The position numbers and the translations under genes were made by a program. Shown here one piece after another: positions 26,170-34,426 of a stretch of 46,977 bases of DNA. Numbering within the stretch: the stretch's first letter is position 1; each line of letters begins with the position of its first letter. The notes under the pieces were generated by a model that saw only the letters and a program-made list of their open reading frames with translations, was not told the origin of the DNA and searched no databases. The stretch spans positions 1 through 46,977 of the forward strand of contig JAUNFY010000019.1 of NCBI GenBank assembly GCA_030524805.1. Direction: 5' to 3'. Source of the stretch: Bacteroidales bacterium. Its GTDB lineage: Bacteria > Bacteroidota > Bacteroidia > Bacteroidales > Muribaculaceae.

Positions 26170-27177
26170 TTACTGATAAAGTGATCCGGTGTTGAGCACA
26201 GGCTGAGCCGGTTCGTCGGCACAGAGCACTACCATGAGGTTGCTCACCATGGCGGCACGGCGCTCGTCGTCGAGTTCCACCACTCCTTCGCTCTTGAGCT
26301 GTTCGAGAGCCATCTTCACCATCGACACGGCTCCCTCCACAATCTTTTCCCTTGCGGAGATAATGGCGGTAGCCTGCTGACGGCGGAGCATGACGGCTGC
26401 GATTTCGGGGGCGTAGGCAAGATAGTTGAGACGTGCTTCCACTACCTCAATTCCGGCCATGGCCAGGCGCTCGTTGATCTTCTTCTCGAGCAGATCATTG
26501 ATTTCCTCGCCTCCGCTGCGCAACGTGATGTCGCTGTCGGATGCGGAGTCGGTTTCGTCGTAGGCGTAACGGCCTGTCACTTCGCGGAGGGCTGCGTCGC
26601 TCTGGATCCTTACGAAAGCGTCGAGCGCATCGGTCACGGCCACGGAGCCGGTCTCTATCTTGATTTTTCCGGGCACCACGGGTTCGGCCGGGGAATCTAC
26701 GTCAAACACGCATTTGTAGGTGTCCTTTATCTTCCACACCAGCACCATGCCTATAAGCACCGGGTTGCCTATCTTATCGTTGACCTTTATCGGCTCGATA
26801 TCCATGTTGCGCAGACGCAGCGATATTTTCTTGCGGTTCATGAAAGGGTTGACCCAGAAGAAACCGGTTTTCTTGAATGTACCTTTGTATTTCCCGAAGA
26901 AAATCATCACTCTCGCCTGATTGGGCTGCTGCATGAAGAATCCGATGCACATGATGATTTCTGCAAAAATCAACAGCATAGATGAGATGCCAACTGCCGC
27001 GTGCACGTTCTCTGAGTCGGTGCCGACAGCCCAAACCACCATCGCCACCATCAACGCCGGCACAATCAGCGCCACGATTGCGAGCATCGCAAACCCATTG
27101 AGCACGAAGCCTTCATATCCGTATTCCTTGTTCTCTTCAGCCCGGCTACCTTGCCGAGCCATTTCATTTCCACTCAT
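26170..27177 (-). CDS. SPFH / band-7 (prohibitin-stomatin) membrane protein
   Basis: A 335-residue protein with two N-terminal membrane helices (about 27-53 and 60-83), then an SPFH domain (FFGKYKGTFKKTGFFWVNPF; ISLRLRNMDIEPIKVNDKIGNPV; VLVWKIKDTYKCVFDV) and a long C-terminal helical region (EEINDLLEKKINERLAMAGIEVVEARLNYLAYAPEIAAVML). SPFH proteins form membrane-microdomain scaffolds and often accompany proteases; no protease partner is next to it here. First gene of the trio, with a good promoter at 27250-27280. Confidence 0.92.
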   Translation of the reverse strand: MSGNEMARQGSRAEENKEYGYEGFVLNGFAMLAIVALIVPALMVAMVVWAVGTDSENVHAAVGISSMLLIFAEIIMCIGFFMQQPNQARVMIFFGKYKGTFKKTGFFWVNPFMNRKKISLRLRNMDIEPIKVNDKIGNPVLIGMVLVWKIKDTYKCVFDVDSPAEPVVPGKIKIETGSVAVTDALDAFVRIQSDAALREVTGRYAYDETDSASDSDITLRSGGEEINDLLEKKINERLAMAGIEVVEARLNYLAYAPEIAAVMLRRQQATAIISAREKIVEGAVSMVKMALEQLKSEGVVELDDERRAAMVSNLMVVLCADEPAQPVLNTGSLYQ

Positions 27178-27249
27178 GATACTACCGTTTTAAGTTAAAC
27201 TGATTATAGAAACGCGGCATGATATTATTATGATATCATATCCACATCG

Positions 27250-27280
27250 CAAAGATATATATAAATTTTCTAATTTCCAA
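27250..27280 (-). promoter_or_regulatory. Promoter of the SPFH operon
   Basis: On the - strand: TTG (27280-27278), 20 bases, TATCTTTG (27257-27250). The AT-rich leader contains the palindrome ATGATATCAT near 27230. Confidence 0.78.
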
Positions 27281-27309
27281 AAAAAATTGTAAAAAAAAGA
27301 CATACGACA

Positions 27310-27336
27310 GCACCCCCGGAATTCTACCGAGGGTGC
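27310..27336 (-). terminator. Terminator of the DUF4836-ABC-DUF2752 operon
   Basis: A 10-bp stem with one mismatch (GCACCCTCGG / CCGGGGGTGC on the - strand, 7-nt loop), with an eight-T run about 11 nt downstream. Confidence 0.65.
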
Positions 27337-27393
27337 AATGAGGGTGGCCGCCCGGAATCAAGCGGGGGTGGTATCACATAGCAGAGGGTGATG

Positions 27394-27780
27394 TCAGAGG
27401 AGGTTGCGGAGAAGCCACCAGGCGAGGATGGCGGCGGTGAGGATGGCGATGGCGGCCGGCGAATGGACGCGGCGATAGAGGGATGGGTGGCGCTCCCTGA
27501 AAAATTCAAGCCAGATGAGAAAGACCACTACGGGGAGCATGCAGAAAGCAAAGGCGTTGGCCTTCCATGCCGCTGCCAGGTCGCCATGCACCAGTGCATG
27601 GGCCATGCGCTGGGAGCCGCATCCGGGACAGTCGGTGCCGGTGAGCACCTTCCAGATGCAACGCGGCATCCATGAGGCTTCAGAAGGGTCGAAAAAGTAA
27701 TATACCGCAGCCATCGCAGCGACAAGAGCTGCAACAGCCACGGCTATGTATATCCTTGCGGTGCGGTTCATATTCCTCAT
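27394..27780 (-). CDS. DUF2752 membrane protein
   Basis: A 128-residue protein. The ATG at 27780 overlaps the upstream permease stop as ATGA, which decides the start. Three hydrophobic segments flank the family signature TGTDCPGCGSQRMAHALVHG, with its CPxCG pair. DUF2752 has no agreed function. Here it is the last gene of a tightly coupled ABC-transporter operon, so a role in the same process is likely. Confidence 0.88.
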   Translation of the reverse strand: MRNMNRTARIYIAVAVAALVAAMAAVYYFFDPSEASWMPRCIWKVLTGTDCPGCGSQRMAHALVHGDLAAAWKANAFAFCMLPVVVFLIWLEFFRERHPSLYRRVHSPAAIAILTAAILAWWLLRNLL

Positions 27781-28976
27781 TCCATCTTCATGGCCCATGC
27801 TCCCTTCACCTTAGAGCGGACTGCAAAGATATTGGCCACGATGATGACAGCCGTCAGCACACCGCCCACAAGTAGAGCATACAGAATGCCTTGCGCGCCG
27901 ACTCCGAAGCCTTCGAGCGCAGGCTGATAGAGCACACGCAGGACGACGAGCGCCACCGCGGAAAGCAACCATGCCGCCATGCCGCCCCACACAATCATGA
28001 GCCGATACGGTCGCTCTATGGCCTCAAGCGGAGTGCCGAGCATGAGGAGGCGATGCATAGTGGCGCGGTTCTTCTCCATGAGAAGCGAGATGGAAAGCAT
28101 GAGCACGAAAAACGACAGAAGGGTGATGATGGCACCCACGGCTATCACAATGGCAAGCACCACCTTGAGCAGATAGGCCGCCTGACTCGCCGACTTGTCG
28201 CCGGCAACCTCAAGACCATTATCGGAAAGATACCGCTCTATGGCCACATCGCCCGGCGAAGAAACGTCGACTATGAGTCGCGAGGGGGCCTCCGGAGTCC
28301 CTGAGCCGAGCCGAGAATTGGCATAACGCATGAAGGCATCGGGCACGAGCACCGTGTTGAGGCGATTGCTGAATCCCGCTATCCTCCCCTTCATGCGCAT
28401 GGTGCGGCTGCCGTCGTCGCTGCGCATATAGAGGTCGAGCGGTATGCCGGAAATCAGCTGTTCGCTAAGTTGCGGAAGCCCTGCCGACCCGGCAAAGCCG
28501 AAGTTGTAGAGGGCAAGATAATCTTTCGATATGATCACCGGGAGGGTCTCATCGCCCTCGGCATAGTTCCAGTCGGCACCGGACACGTCTACAAAACCGT
28601 CAGGAACCGACTCGAAAAAGAGAGCCGTCTCCATGCCCCTTCCGCCGGCATCGACCGAAGCATAGACGCGGAAACCGGAGCTGCTGAACTCACCGACACG
28701 TCTCACCCATGGCTGAGCCTTCAGGCGCGCGATGTCGTTGGCCGAAAACCGGGTAGACTCGCGGTCGCCGAGGGTGCTGGCCGATGTCACCTTTTTGTTG
28801 ATGACGAGGAAGTCGGAATTGACCACGCTGTCGTCGTTGCCGAAAATGCCGCGCGAGTCGAAATAAAACATCACGGCGCCGGCCACTATGAGCAAGCCTA
28901 TGAAATCAGAGAGCGCAAATCCTGCGATCCGCGCCCGCGAAGTATTCTTTCTGAGAAGTTTCGATATAAGATTCAT
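27777..28976 (-). CDS. ABC transporter permease, FtsX/MacB-like
   Basis: A 399-residue permease with one N-terminal membrane helix (about 19-39), a large periplasmic domain (about 45-265), and three C-terminal helices (about 268-293, 318-345, 362-387): the type VII (MacB/LolCE-like) four-helix plan. The ATG at 28976 overlaps the ATPase stop as TGATG. Such systems work on substrates in the periplasm or outer membrane leaflet rather than by classical transport. The large ectodomain probably meets the DUF4836 lipoprotein encoded just upstream (inference). Confidence 0.85.
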   Translation of the reverse strand: MNLISKLLRKNTSRARIAGFALSDFIGLLIVAGAVMFYFDSRGIFGNDDSVVNSDFLVINKKVTSASTLGDRESTRFSANDIARLKAQPWVRRVGEFSSSGFRVYASVDAGGRGMETALFFESVPDGFVDVSGADWNYAEGDETLPVIISKDYLALYNFGFAGSAGLPQLSEQLISGIPLDLYMRSDDGSRTMRMKGRIAGFSNRLNTVLVPDAFMRYANSRLGSGTPEAPSRLIVDVSSPGDVAIERYLSDNGLEVAGDKSASQAAYLLKVVLAIVIAVGAIITLLSFFVLMLSISLLMEKNRATMHRLLMLGTPLEAIERPYRLMIVWGGMAAWLLSAVALVVLRVLYQPALEGFGVGAQGILYALLVGGVLTAVIIVANIFAVRSKVKGAWAMKME

Positions 28977-29632
28977 CAAAGTGAGAGTTTAACCGGATTT
29001 GCAATCAGAAGCGGATTGCCTACGGAGAAGACGATGATACCGGCATCCTGCCGTGCTGCCTCTTCCTCCACGATGGCAGCCGCCATGCGGTTGTTGGCTT
29101 CGTCAAGATGACTCACCGGCTCATCGAGCAAAATGAAGTCGAAAGGCTGGCAAAGGCTCCTGATGAGAGCCACCCTCTGCTGCTGCCCGATGGATAGTTT
29201 GCCGGCGGGATAGTCGCGTCGCGCGTCGACGCTGAGGCGCTTCATCCACTCCTCCGCTTTCGCCACATCGGGCGAAGGCATCAGCCGGGCCTTGAGCATG
29301 ATATTGTCGAAAGCCGATAGCTCCGGAAAAAGACCCAGTTCCTGCGGAAGAAAAGCGATATGGCTGCGGCGAATCTCCTGCCAGTCGGCGATTCCGAGCG
29401 AGCGTATGTTCTCGCCGTTAAACTCTATCGAGCCTTCATAGTCGCGGCGGCATCCGGTGAGGAAAGCGGCAAGGCTCGACTTGCCGCCACCGCTGGCTGA
29501 CTCCACAAGGTATTTCTCGCCGCGCCGCAGCTGCAGCTTCGTGCGCCACACGTCGGAGCGGGGCGTCTTCTCATGGGCGAAGACCTCTGGAAGGATATCG
29601 TCGAGTGCTATCTCGTTGATTCTGCGTGTCAT
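28976..29632 (-). CDS. ABC transporter ATP-binding protein (LolD/MacB-like)
   Basis: A 218-residue ATPase with Walker A SASGGGKSSLAAFL, Q loop FLPQELGLF, signature LSIGQQQRVALI, Walker B FILLDEPVSHLD and a short C-terminal end. The signature LSIGQ departs from the common LSGGQ by one residue. Start overlaps the DUF4836 stop (ATGA); end overlaps the permease start. It is therefore the ATPase of the following permease. Confidence 0.92.
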   Translation of the reverse strand: MTRRINEIALDDILPEVFAHEKTPRSDVWRTKLQLRRGEKYLVESASGGGKSSLAAFLTGCRRDYEGSIEFNGENIRSLGIADWQEIRRSHIAFLPQELGLFPELSAFDNIMLKARLMPSPDVAKAEEWMKRLSVDARRDYPAGKLSIGQQQRVALIRSLCQPFDFILLDEPVSHLDEANNRMAAAIVEEEAARQDAGIIVFSVGNPLLIANPVKLSL

Positions 29633-30951
29633 TTAAGCAGGCTTATCATGAGCGCCTCGAGACCGTTTTCCATCTCGATGTCGAGTTTCAGGCTATTGTC
29701 GGCGGGCACAAGACGCACCAATGTGCTCATTCCTTTGCCCGGCACATCGTTAGCGAGCAAAGCCATCCAAGCACCCTTGAACTTCGCAGCCGCGTCGGCT
29801 GCCGGTATGCTGCCGGGGGCCATAGCCTGGCCGTACCTTACGGTGAGCACATCGCCATCGCGTGTCACTCCGGCGCCGGGAATCATCTGAAGCAGCTGCG
29901 AGAGGCCGGCGAAATCCTTGCCGGTGGTCTGCACGCGAGCCTCGAGGCCGGTGAGGGCGCCGTCGGCACATACGGCCGTAGTGCCGTCGATCTGCGCCAG
30001 CGGAGTGGCGATTGCACTAAGCTGCTGGCCGAAAGCTGAAGTAATGGCATCTCCAATCTTCTTGGTGAGTTTTCCGGAGAGACCGGCTGCAAGGAAAATG
30101 TCGCCATTCTTATCGAGCGACTTCACCACCGACACATCAATCTTCTCGGCCGGGAGGAGGAGTTTGGCCGGTTTCATCTTGGAATTAAGCACCACCGAAT
30201 TGGAAACCACATCCTTGCCATTGATGCTTGCGCTTCCGGCGAGATAGGCTATATCGTCGAACATCATCGACATGGCCACCCGCGAGTAGCCGGCCTCAGG
30301 CATGCGGTCGAGGGTGCGCTTCACGTCGGCCACGTATGTGAGCACCTTGTCTTGCTGCAGCAGGAGCGTAGCCGCCTCGGCCGAAGCATACGACTGGTTG
30401 CCGTTGAGAGTCTGATAGTAGCGCAGCTGATCTGTGTCGGGAGTGCCCTGCACGCACATCCAGAACTGATTGCCGATGACCGCCACGTCGCCGATCTGCC
30501 TCATTCCGTCCTGCTCCACTGCCTTCACCGCGGGGAGAGAGTCGGCACGGTTCTCCGACTTCAGACGCTCCACGTAGGCCACGAACTTGTCGGGATCGTC
30601 GAGCAGTCCGGTGAAATAAGACCTGGCGGCCGAGAAAAACGCAATCGAAGTCATGGACACTCCGGTTTCGCCGTTGCAGATATCCTTGAATATTCGTTTA
30701 TGGCTATCGCGCAGCGCGTTGCTACCGGCCACAGCCTCCTGAAGCTCGGCGGGGAGCTCGATTGTCTTCCCGTCGGTCTTTCCGCCCACGCTCTTCACGG
30801 CCTGCTGCAGATTGAGCATTGCCACACTCGATGCATCGGCCGGGATAGTGCGCAGCAAGGCATCGGAATCGCCGTTGCCGCTTTTCGAGCAACCGGCAGC
30901 CACGGCCACTATCATGACCATGAGCAAAATATGTCCAAATAACTTCTTCAT
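29629..30951 (-). CDS. DUF4836 family lipoprotein
   Basis: A 440-residue protein with a type II signal (MKKLFGHILLMVMIVAVAAGC) and a DUF4836 body: TIPADASSVAMLNLQQAVKS at the start, a middle part with DPDKFVAYVERL, and a C-terminal SFGQQLSAIATPLAQIDGTT... segment. The family occurs in Bacteroidetes and its function is unknown. Promoter-proximal gene of a four-gene unit in which every junction overlaps by 1-4 bp, which suggests a fixed stoichiometry with the ABC pair and DUF2752. Confidence 0.87.
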   Translation of the reverse strand: MKKLFGHILLMVMIVAVAAGCSKSGNGDSDALLRTIPADASSVAMLNLQQAVKSVGGKTDGKTIELPAELQEAVAGSNALRDSHKRIFKDICNGETGVSMTSIAFFSAARSYFTGLLDDPDKFVAYVERLKSENRADSLPAVKAVEQDGMRQIGDVAVIGNQFWMCVQGTPDTDQLRYYQTLNGNQSYASAEAATLLLQQDKVLTYVADVKRTLDRMPEAGYSRVAMSMMFDDIAYLAGSASINGKDVVSNSVVLNSKMKPAKLLLPAEKIDVSVVKSLDKNGDIFLAAGLSGKLTKKIGDAITSAFGQQLSAIATPLAQIDGTTAVCADGALTGLEARVQTTGKDFAGLSQLLQMIPGAGVTRDGDVLTVRYGQAMAPGSIPAADAAAKFKGAWMALLANDVPGKGMSTLVRLVPADNSLKLDIEMENGLEALMISLLK

Positions 30952-30962
30952 GACATTAAATA

Positions 30963-31054
30963 TTTATAGGCGGGTTCTATAAATTGAACGCCTAATTTTA
31001 AACAATTAACAATCGGCAGGCTTTTAGAAATGATTTATAGGACCTGCCTATAAA
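30963..31054. repeat. 21-bp near-perfect inverted repeat between ribH and DUF4836
   Basis: TTTATAGGCGGGTTCTATAA (30963-30982) is repeated in inverse at 31034-31054 with two differences over 21 bp. Each arm itself begins TTTATAG and ends CTATAAA, so it is also a palindrome. A 50-bp AT-rich loop separates the arms. It could be the ribH terminator, a paired operator for the DUF4836 operon, or a tiny mobile-element remnant. Confidence 0.8.
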
Positions 31055-31062
31055 GCTGCAGA

Positions 31063-31551
31063 TCAGCGGAGGAAGCAACCCATCTCGATAGCGGCCACAG
31101 CAGCTTCGGCACCCTTGTTGCCCAGGCTTCCGCCCGCCCTGTCGAGGGCCTGCTGAAGTTCGTTGACAGTGAGCACTCCGAAAATTACCGGGGTGCTACC
31201 CTGGGTGTTGAGCTGGCACACTCCATCGGCGGCCTGCGAGCAGACATAGTCGAAATGGGGTGTATCGCCCCTTATGACAGTGCCGATCACTATTATGGCG
31301 TTGTAGCGGCGCGGACTCTTCATGATGCGGGCAGCGGCATAGACCAGCTCCACCGCTCCCGGCACCCGGTATTGCTCCACCTGCTCCGCCTTGAGACCTG
31401 CCTTGTCGAAGACATCGAGTGCTCCGGCGAGCAGGCGGTCGTTGACCTGACGGTTCCAGTTGGCAGTGACGATAGCCACCCTGAAGTTTTCCTTATCCCT
31501 GATTTCGGGAATCTCGAGCAGAGATCCCTCAGTATTCAAAATTGTCGACAT
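31063..31551 (-). CDS. ribH: 6,7-dimethyl-8-ribityllumazine synthase
   Basis: A 162-residue RibH, which condenses the ribityl-pyrimidine with dihydroxybutanone phosphate in riboflavin synthesis. Marks: VAIVTANWNRQVNDRLLAGA, RVPGAVELVYAA, and the catalytic GTVIRGDTPHFDYV, with GVLTVNELQQALDRAGGSLGNKG. Located 45 bp after the TPR gene; other rib genes are not in this window. Confidence 0.97.
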   Translation of the reverse strand: MSTILNTEGSLLEIPEIRDKENFRVAIVTANWNRQVNDRLLAGALDVFDKAGLKAEQVEQYRVPGAVELVYAAARIMKSPRRYNAIIVIGTVIRGDTPHFDYVCSQAADGVCQLNTQGSTPVIFGVLTVNELQQALDRAGGSLGNKGAEAAVAAIEMGCFLR

Positions 31552-31570
31552 TTCTGACAGTATCTACATT

Positions 31571-31610
31571 AACTTTCAAGCCTTACGGCAACACTTTCAA
31601 GCCTTACGGC
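31571..31610. repeat. Tandem 21-bp-spaced duplication at a stop codon
   Basis: CTTTCAAGCCTTACGGC occurs at 31573-31589 and 31594-31610. The second copy encodes the last codons and stop (RKA*) of the TPR gene on the - strand; the first is its downstream duplicate. Confidence 0.88.
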
Positions 31611-32430
31611 TCATCACCTTGAAGGAAGAGAGCCACGACGACTTCATGTTGTCGTGAAGGCGGATCATATCTTTCAGGATCTCAATCTCCTTCTCCAGTT
31701 CGGTCTCCTGCAGGGAGATGGCATGGGGAAGCACGGCGTCGAGCAAGCGTTCGGCGCGGGGACGCATGGCCTTGACATTCATCATCACGGCAGCCATCTC
31801 GAGAGTCATCTTTATTTCCTTACGGTTGACGCGTCCCGAGCGCTTTTTGGATATGCCTATGGCCTCCTTGTAGAACTTCATTGCCTCGCGGTAGTTGCCG
31901 GTGGAGGCAAGCAGTTTGGCCACGTTGCATAGGGAATCCACAAGGCGCTCAGTGGCATTGCTGATGCCGGCGTTCACCTTTTCGGTGAGGGCATCTACGT
32001 TTAGCTGCTGGCGTGCGAGCAGGTCGATGGTCTTCTTGCGCGAGCGCAGAATCCTTGTGGAGAGTTCCATGGCAAGGATGTGCAGACGTCCGAACCGGTC
32101 TGCATTCTTCGAAAGCAGCGGATCGAGCACCTTGAAGAGGGAATCAAGCTCCTTCTCGCTGCGCTTGTAGTCCTGCAGCATGAAATGTATTTCCGACAGG
32201 TCGAAAATGAGCGCTACCAAAGCCGCTCCGAATTCCTCGTCGGAATGGTCGGGGAAATCCTTGAGGCGCTGCAAGGCCATGATGGTCAGCTCAAGAGCCG
32301 CCATATATTTCTCATCGGCAAGGAGGCTGGCCGTCTGCAGACGTGTGGTTGCCACATTGGCGAGCACTTCGGCCTCGACCGAATCTTTCGGGAACCGCTC
32401 CGTGCGGATATGGATATCAATCTGATTCAT
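31597..32430 (-). CDS. TPR-like helical repeat protein
   Basis: A 277-residue, cytoplasmic (no signal), all-helical protein. TPR-like helix pairs are visible at LLADEKYMAALELTIMALQRL, ALIFDLSEIHFMLQDYKRSEKELDSLF and VAKLLASTGNYREAMKFYKEAIGISKK. A gene of this kind directly upstream of ribH is a familiar Bacteroidales arrangement. The partner and function are unknown. Its end is marked by the small duplication at 31571-31610. Confidence 0.82.
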   Translation of the reverse strand: MNQIDIHIRTERFPKDSVEAEVLANVATTRLQTASLLADEKYMAALELTIMALQRLKDFPDHSDEEFGAALVALIFDLSEIHFMLQDYKRSEKELDSLFKVLDPLLSKNADRFGRLHILAMELSTRILRSRKKTIDLLARQQLNVDALTEKVNAGISNATERLVDSLCNVAKLLASTGNYREAMKFYKEAIGISKKRSGRVNRKEIKMTLEMAAVMMNVKAMRPRAERLLDAVLPHAISLQETELEKEIEILKDMIRLHDNMKSSWLSSFKVMSRKA

Positions 32431-32509
32431 AATCTTAACTTTATTTAAGCGGCAGTTCGGAATAAACCGCTGCTATAAATTATAACACTCAAACCCACCA
32501 AAATTCCTA

Positions 32510-32950
32510 TTACCACTTCCTGAGTTCCTGAAGAATATTGTCGGGAATAGGTTTCGACTCCCTCGTCTCCATGTCGACGCTCACGAGCACCGACTCGCAG
32601 AAGGAGCAGATCACGCCGGTGTCGGTGTTGCGGAGAATCTGCTGAAGCACGAAACTTCTCTCGCCGATTTTCTTCACGCGGGTGCGCACCTCGATCGGGT
32701 CGGGGAAACGGATCTGCTCCATGAAGGTGCAGTTGATGTTGACTATCACTGCCTCCACGCGGCTCCAATCTTCGAGGCGGCCGCGGAGCGCGTTGTAGAA
32801 TTCCGTCTTTCCCACGTCGAAGAGCGAGAGCTGCGAATTGTTGTTGACATGGCCGAGCACGTCAATGTCGTTGAAGCGAAGCTGCAACGGAGTGGCATGG
32901 CGGAATGAAGTATAGTCGAGATTTTCGAGAATATCGTTTATCTTGCTCAT
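32510..32950 (-). CDS. Hotdog-fold acyl-CoA thioesterase (4HBT family)
   Basis: A 146-residue protein. The 4HBT signature is present as RFNDIDVLGHVNNNSQLSLFD, with the Asp of DxxGHVNN as catalytic residue, followed by VNINCTFMEQIRFPDPIEVRTRVKKIG. The substrate cannot be told from sequence. It follows the dciA-like gene by 67 bp and may be the last gene of the upp-recF unit. Confidence 0.88.
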   Translation of the reverse strand: MSKINDILENLDYTSFRHATPLQLRFNDIDVLGHVNNNSQLSLFDVGKTEFYNALRGRLEDWSRVEAVIVNINCTFMEQIRFPDPIEVRTRVKKIGERSFVLQQILRNTDTGVICSFCESVLVSVDMETRESKPIPDNILQELRKW

Positions 32951-33017
32951 TTTTATTTGTATATTTGAGTTTCAAGCGACGCTTCCCGACAGCCTGCAGG
33001 GGAACTGCCGGAGCATG

Positions 33018-33308
33018 CTAAATGAATTTTATCTGTTTCACCACATCCTTCCCCATCAGATCGTTGATGCCCTTCATTATCCTCCCCCGGCGCATGTTGA
33101 GATCCTGTCGCAGCGAGGCGTTGGAGGTGGCGATGGTCATCACGCCTTGCCTCATCGAGGGGCGGCGGCAAAGTGCGGCAAGCTGGATGCCCACCACAAG
33201 CTGAAAATTGTCGCATGCCCTCACCTCGTCGAGGCGGTCGTGCATGCGGCTCTGCTCAAGGCATTCGCGCAATACGTCGCCGATCGAGACTACATCTTTT
33301 CTTTCCAT
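33018..33308 (-). CDS. dciA: DciA-like DUF721 protein
   Basis: A 96-residue protein starting at the ATG at 33308 (MERKDVVSIGDVLRECLEQS); a far longer frame through recF is a shadow. It has the DUF721 pattern: VLRECLEQS, WxxxVG replaced by FQLVVGIQLA, then a strand MTIATSNASLRQDLNMRRGRIMKGIN. DciA-type proteins help load the replicative helicase. Placement directly after recF (20 bp) fits a replication/repair role. Confidence 0.85.
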   Translation of the reverse strand: MERKDVVSIGDVLRECLEQSRMHDRLDEVRACDNFQLVVGIQLAALCRRPSMRQGVMTIATSNASLRQDLNMRRGRIMKGINDLMGKDVVKQIKFI

Positions 33309-33328
33309 ATCGCTTTTGCAGATGCCGG

Positions 33329-34426
33329 CTAACGCAATGAGAAACGCCCCTGCTCCACAGTGAAGAGCCGGCTTTCCCCGCGGATGTTGCCGAGAATTTC
33401 GTCGAGATGCTCGCGGTTGGTGTCGGTGATGAATATCTGTCCGAAGCCCTCGCCACCGCTCACCATCTCCATGATGCGGCCCACGCGGCTCGAATCCAGT
33501 TTGTCGAATATGTCGTCGAGAAGGAGAATCGGGGTTATGCCCGACATTTTCCTCAGATAGGCGAAGATGGCGAGGCGGAGGGCTATGGTGAAGGTCTTCA
33601 CCTGGCCCTGGCTGCCGAGACGGCGCATCGAGTAGTCGCCGAGCCCGGTCAGGAGGTCGTCGCGGTGTATTCCTTTCGAGGTGTAGCCGAGGGCGGCATC
33701 TTTCTGGCGGGTTCTGTCGAGCAGCTCGCGGAAGCTTGTGTCGTTGAGCGCGCTTGAATATCTTATTCCAGCAGTCTCGGCATCGCCGGAGATTTCGGAA
33801 TACCGCGCCTTGAAATCGGGAAGGATGTCGGCCACCCATTGCCGGCGTGTGGCATGGATGGCGTTGGCGGCCTCCTCCATCGACGACTCCACCGACTCGA
33901 AGAGCAACGGATCGGTGAGGCCGGCACGCAACATGCGGTTGCGGCTCTCGAGGCTGCGGTTGTAGCGTATGAGCTGCGCCAGATAAGACTTGTCGGCCTG
34001 CGATATCACCATGTCGACAAGTTTGCGCCGCTCATCGGCTGCACCGCTCACGAGGGCATGGTCGGCCGGAGTGACCGTGACCACCGGGAAACGGCCGATA
34101 TGCTCCGAGAGGCGCTGATATTCCTTGTCGTTGCATTTCAGGCTCTTTCCCTTCCCCTTTACTATGCCGCAGCTGACGTTTTCGAGGCTTCCGGCATCCA
34201 TCTCGAAGCGCCCCTTCACCATCAGCATCTCCTGCCCGTGGCGCGGCAGGGCCGATTCGGGCATGGAGTGCATTGGGCGCGCCAGGCACAGGAAATGGAT
34301 GGCTTCAAGCAAGTTGCTCTTCCCCATTCCGTTCATGCCGAGAAGGCAATTGACACCGGGGGAGAATTCAAGCGAAGCCTCCTCTATGTTCTTGAAGTTT
34401 ACTATGTCGAGCGTCAGTAGCCTCAT
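33329..34426 (-). CDS. recF: DNA replication and repair protein RecF
   Basis: A 365-residue SMC-like ATPase that loads RecA at gaps. ATG at 34426 (MRLLTLDIVNFKNIEEASLEF), overlapping the upp stop by 4 bp (ATGA). Walker A is GMNGMGKSNLLEAIHFL, followed by RPMHSMPESALP; signature LGSQGQVKTFTIALRLA; Walker B PILLLDDIFDKLD; D loop TDTNREHLDEIL. Full length for the family. Confidence 0.96.
   Translation of the reverse strand: MRLLTLDIVNFKNIEEASLEFSPGVNCLLGMNGMGKSNLLEAIHFLCLARPMHSMPESALPRHGQEMLMVKGRFEMDAGSLENVSCGIVKGKGKSLKCNDKEYQRLSEHIGRFPVVTVTPADHALVSGAADERRKLVDMVISQADKSYLAQLIRYNRSLESRNRMLRAGLTDPLLFESVESSMEEAANAIHATRRQWVADILPDFKARYSEISGDAETAGIRYSSALNDTSFRELLDRTRQKDAALGYTSKGIHRDDLLTGLGDYSMRRLGSQGQVKTFTIALRLAIFAYLRKMSGITPILLLDDIFDKLDSSRVGRIMEMVSGGEGFGQIFITDTNREHLDEILGNIRGESRLFTVEQGRFSLR

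Noticed and set aside
33018-33839. A 273-codon - strand frame containing the dciA-like gene
   Set aside because: Only the last 96 codons, from the ATG at 33308, are real; the rest overlaps recF in another frame.
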